This document shows positions 42,002 through 42,435 of a stretch of DNA of 42,435 nucleotides, one piece after another. Made by a program: the position numbers and the translations under genes. Location: positions 1 through 42,435 of the forward strand of contig JANRIC010000187.1 in the NCBI GenBank assembly GCA_033765345.1. Reading direction: 5' to 3'. The DNA comes from JANRIC01 sp033765345. GTDB lineage: Bacteria > Bacteroidota > Bacteroidia > Cytophagales > Microscillaceae. The notes beneath the pieces are model-generated. The model saw only the letters and a list, made by a program, of their open reading frames with translations, was not told the origin of the DNA and searched no databases. How positions within the stretch are numbered: the first letter of the stretch is position 1; each line of letters begins with the position of its first letter.

Positions 42002-42026
42002 ATACCAAATTTATGCAATTTGGTAT
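42002..42026 (-). terminator. Terminator-like hairpin in the dnaG leader
   Basis: A perfect 10-bp stem (ATACCAAATT with AATTTGGTAT) and 5-nt loop are followed on the minus strand by a run of about seven T residues. It lies 28 bp before the dnaG ATG and points toward dnaG, so it would stop most transcripts coming from upstream. Confidence 0.7.
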
Positions 42027-42142
42027 CGTTATTGAGCTATTTTTTTTGGTGTCATTTCTGTACAGTATTCTCGTAAAATACTTGATTTTTTACAGAAATA
42101 ATTTTGGCATCATTTTGGAACGAAATATAATAATTTGGTGTC
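42019..42142 (-). repeat. Reiterated GAYRCCAAA motif upstream of dnaG
   Basis: Read on the minus strand, GAYRCCAAA occurs four times: 42134-42142 (GACACCAAA), 42103-42111 (GATGCCAAA), 42045-42053 (GACACCAAA) and 42019-42027 (GATACCAAA). A weaker copy is at 42114-42122. The last good copy forms one arm of the hairpin. The motifs may bind a regulator or be remnants of a duplicated element. Confidence 0.45.
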
Positions 42143-42168
42143 TTTTTATAAACAGGTATATTATTCAT
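42052..42168 (-). CDS. Possible 38-codon small ORF upstream of dnaG
   Basis: An ATG-initiated frame encodes 38 residues beginning MNNIPVYKKTPNYYISFQ and ends 26 bp before the terminator-like hairpin (42002-42026). That position is what a short gene with its own terminator, or a leader peptide, would show. The composition is compatible with a small basic protein, but it is AT-rich and has no recognised homologue, so it may be a chance ORF. Confidence 0.25.
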   Translation of the reverse strand: MNNIPVYKKTPNYYISFQNDAKIISVKNQVFYENTVQK

Positions 42169-42395
42169 ACGGAATAGTTACCTGTTTTTGTTATATTTTC
42201 AACAGTGCAAAATAATTATAAAAAACTTTTTTCAAAAATTTTTAGCCTAATTTTTAGCATAATTTTTCGTTCCCGCTCATGTTCTTCAAATTTTATTGGT
42301 TCTCTGACAATTTATGTGGGAATGATCCATACAAGTATTTTCAAACAATAATTCTATAAAAAATAAGTGCATTCAATTTCCTCTCTTGATGATCA

Positions 42396-42435
42396 ATTTT
42401 GCCACGAATGCACGAATAAACGCCCTTATTCGTGC
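42396..42435. repeat. Palindromic CACGAAT-type repeat cut by the window end
   Basis: GCACGAATAA (42410-42419) and TTATTCGTGC (42426-42435) form a perfect 10-bp stem with loop ACGCCC. The left side continues outward as TTTTGCCACGAAT, so the right arm would be expected to continue ATTCGTGGCAAAA beyond the window. Such GCCACGAAT-N-ATTCGTGGC palindromes are, as far as I know, frequent dispersed repeats in Bacteroidota and other bacteria. Confidence 0.65.

Larger units (their letters stand above)
42009..42435. other. dnaG upstream region to window end
   Basis: About 430 bp of AT-rich DNA without a confident gene. It holds the dnaG leader hairpin, four GAYRCCAAA motifs, the possible 38-codon ORF, then featureless A/T-rich sequence, and ends in half of a long palindrome (42396-42435). 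Confidence 0.5.

Noticed and set aside
41989..42177. 62-codon plus-strand open frame upstream of dnaG
   Set aside because: It runs through the terminator-like hairpin and consists of hydrophobic low-complexity residues.
1..42435. CRISPR array, prophage, rRNA or tRNA genes
   Set aside because: No regularly spaced repeats, phage structural genes or RNA gene signatures were seen on either strand.

Overview
The window is a gene-dense chromosomal segment of a Bacteroidota bacterium, most likely a Cytophagia-type member. The evidence is the gene content: a histone-H1-like small protein, a serine palmitoyltransferase-like alpha-oxoamine synthase, BlaI/BlaR1 with a family-typical M56 protease, a MacB-type ABC operon led by DUF2147, and rfaE1 as a stand-alone kinase. 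Several promoters also match the Bacteroidota -33/-7 pattern (TTTG, spacer, TAnnTTTG), and Shine-Dalgarno sequences are poor. There is no rRNA, tRNA, prophage or CRISPR array, so the genus cannot be fixed from this sequence alone.

Layout. 1-3.6 kb (minus strand): the tail of an unknown gene, an FtsX-type permease and ATPase pair with a His-rich loop, a histone-like protein and an alpha-oxoamine synthase. 3.8-10.8 kb (plus): biotin carboxylase and a TPR protein, then an aspartate-type aminotransferase, the heptose-7-phosphate kinase rfaE1 and a TrkH/KtrB potassium channel subunit, closed by a strong terminator. 11-17.5 kb (minus): BlaR1/BlaI with three tandem operators, asparagine synthase, endonuclease III, and an ECF sigma factor with a tiny partner. 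17.8-20.7 kb: uvrA. 20.9-25.8 kb: a lipoprotein amidohydrolase, an FAD oxidoreductase, a MobA-like nucleotidyltransferase and a GT9 glycosyltransferase. 26-30.3 kb: radA, a DUF433/DUF5615 toxin-antitoxin-like pair, two convergent TerB-like genes and an N-carbamoylputrescine amidase-like nitrilase. 30.6-37.1 kb: a HAMP-PAS membrane receptor without a kinase, then a five-gene tripartite efflux operon (DUF2147, TolC, adaptor, permease, ATPase) and a DUF3817 membrane protein. 37.3-42.4 kb: an SDR dehydrogenase, an unusual AlbA_2/HATPase/RRM fusion protein, and dnaG with a complex leader.

Most notable signals. (1) A 100-bp non-coding palindromic element is present twice, in opposite orientation. 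Each copy has imperfect ~22-bp terminal inverted repeats, its own perfect 8-bp target duplication and an internal hairpin resembling a bidirectional terminator: a miniature transposable element that carries a terminator. (2) A Schlafen-type AlbA_2 plus GHKL-ATPase protein carries a C-terminal eukaryote-like RNA recognition motif. (3) Three TACGA-N6-TCGTA operators sit over the blaI promoter, one filling the space between -33 and -7. (4) The DUF5615 toxin-like gene runs into an AATC-rich repeat that supplies an apparently foreign C-terminus. (5) The dnaG leader holds a terminator-like hairpin, a possible 38-codon ORF and a reiterated GAYRCCAAA motif.
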